Shown here one piece after another: positions 6,559-6,842 of a stretch of DNA of 6,842 bases. Each line of letters starts with the position of its first letter. The stretch's first letter is position 1. Below the pieces are notes generated by a model. It had not been told where the DNA came from. It saw only the letters and a program-made list of their open reading frames with translations, and did no database searches. Made by a program: the position numbers and the translations under genes. Source of the stretch: an uncultured Phycisphaerales bacterium (GTDB taxonomy: Bacteria > Planctomycetota > Phycisphaerae > WQYP01); assembly GCA_937901265.1 (NCBI GenBank), contig CALCHA010000593.1, forward strand, positions 1 through 6,842, given 5' to 3'.

Positions 6559-6842
6559 ATGGACGTTCCTGCACCACGGGCGGCGGGCTTTGGATTCGCA
6601 AAAATCGCGCCCGATGCTTATGGGGCGCTGGTGGGGCTGGGCAAAATGGTGGTGGCGAGCGGGCTGGAACCGGAGCTTCTGGAACTGGTGAAAATCCGCT
6701 CCTCGCAGATCAATGGCTGCGCCTTCTGCCTCCAGATGCACGTCACGGACGCACGCAAACTGGGCATGAGCGAGGAGCGTCTTCAGCTCGTGATTGTGTG
6801 GCGCGAAGCGCCGGTCTTCTCCCCCCGCGAGCGCGCCGCGCT
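6559..6842 (+). CDS. Carboxymuconolactone decarboxylase / AhpD-like protein (partial, 3' end cut)
   Basis: The first 94 residues are present and the gene runs off the window end. The ATG at 6559 has a strong AAGGAG site (6546-6551) 7 nt upstream. The fold is the all-helical AhpD/CMD type. The signature is KIRSSQINGCAFCLQMH (about residues 45-61), with the redox pair C54-x-x-C57 and H61. In AhpD this motif carries alkylhydroperoxidase activity, while classical carboxymuconolactone decarboxylases lack the CxxC, so a peroxidase or thiol-redox role is more likely than ring-cleavage metabolism. There is no signal peptide, so it is cytoplasmic. It follows topA by 34 bp with no hairpin between, so co-transcription is plausible, though the good RBS also allows independent translation. 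Family assignment is firm. The exact substrate is unknown, and a symbol is not given because this family contains many unnamed paralogues. Confidence 0.88.
   Translation, partial: MDVPAPRAAGFGFAKIAPDAYGALVGLGKMVVASGLEPELLELVKIRSSQINGCAFCLQMHVTDARKLGMSEERLQLVIVWREAPVFSPRERAA

Noticed and set aside
1..6842. CRISPR arrays, insertion sequences, tRNA or rRNA genes, attachment sites
   Set aside because: I saw no regularly spaced direct repeats, transposase motifs, tRNA cloverleaf or rRNA signatures on either strand.

Overview
This window is GC-rich bacterial chromosome with no mobile-element, CRISPR or RNA-gene signals. The best taxonomic guess is Planctomycetota, perhaps Phycisphaerae. This is inferred from an exported NxxGxxAF-repeat protein with a PEP-CTERM-like tail, a type IA topoisomerase with several zinc fingers and a Lys/Ala-rich tail, and weak or non-ATG starts. 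No rRNA or marker tree is available to confirm it.

Layout, left to right. A complete trmB (tRNA m7G46 methyltransferase, + strand, 143-781) is followed by two small unrecognised genes on the - strand (861-1088, 75 aa; 1360-1716, 118 aa). trmB and the first small gene converge. The second small gene is divergent from a 541-aa secreted protein (+, 1921-3546). That protein has a Sec-type signal peptide, about eight NxxGxxAF-type repeats and a degenerate PEP-CTERM tail reading VPEVGS instead of VPEP. A 275-bp spacer holds a strong GC hairpin and a consensus -35 box. It leads into topA (+, about 3822-6524), the DNA-relaxing topoisomerase I. A short 34-bp gap with a strong Shine-Dalgarno then leads to a carboxymuconolactone decarboxylase/AhpD-like gene (+, from 6559), cut off by the window end.

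The genes do not form one obvious pathway. trmB and topA are housekeeping genes, the repeat protein is a surface or secreted accessory protein, and the two - strand genes are orphans. The AhpD-like gene may be co-transcribed with topA. No clear new multi-gene system is visible. The points most worth checking are the lost fourth cysteine in the third TopA zinc finger, a roughly 100-residue insertion before the TopA catalytic tyrosine, the atypical sorting signal, an operator-like dyad inside the putative promoter of the repeat protein, and the two orphan small proteins.
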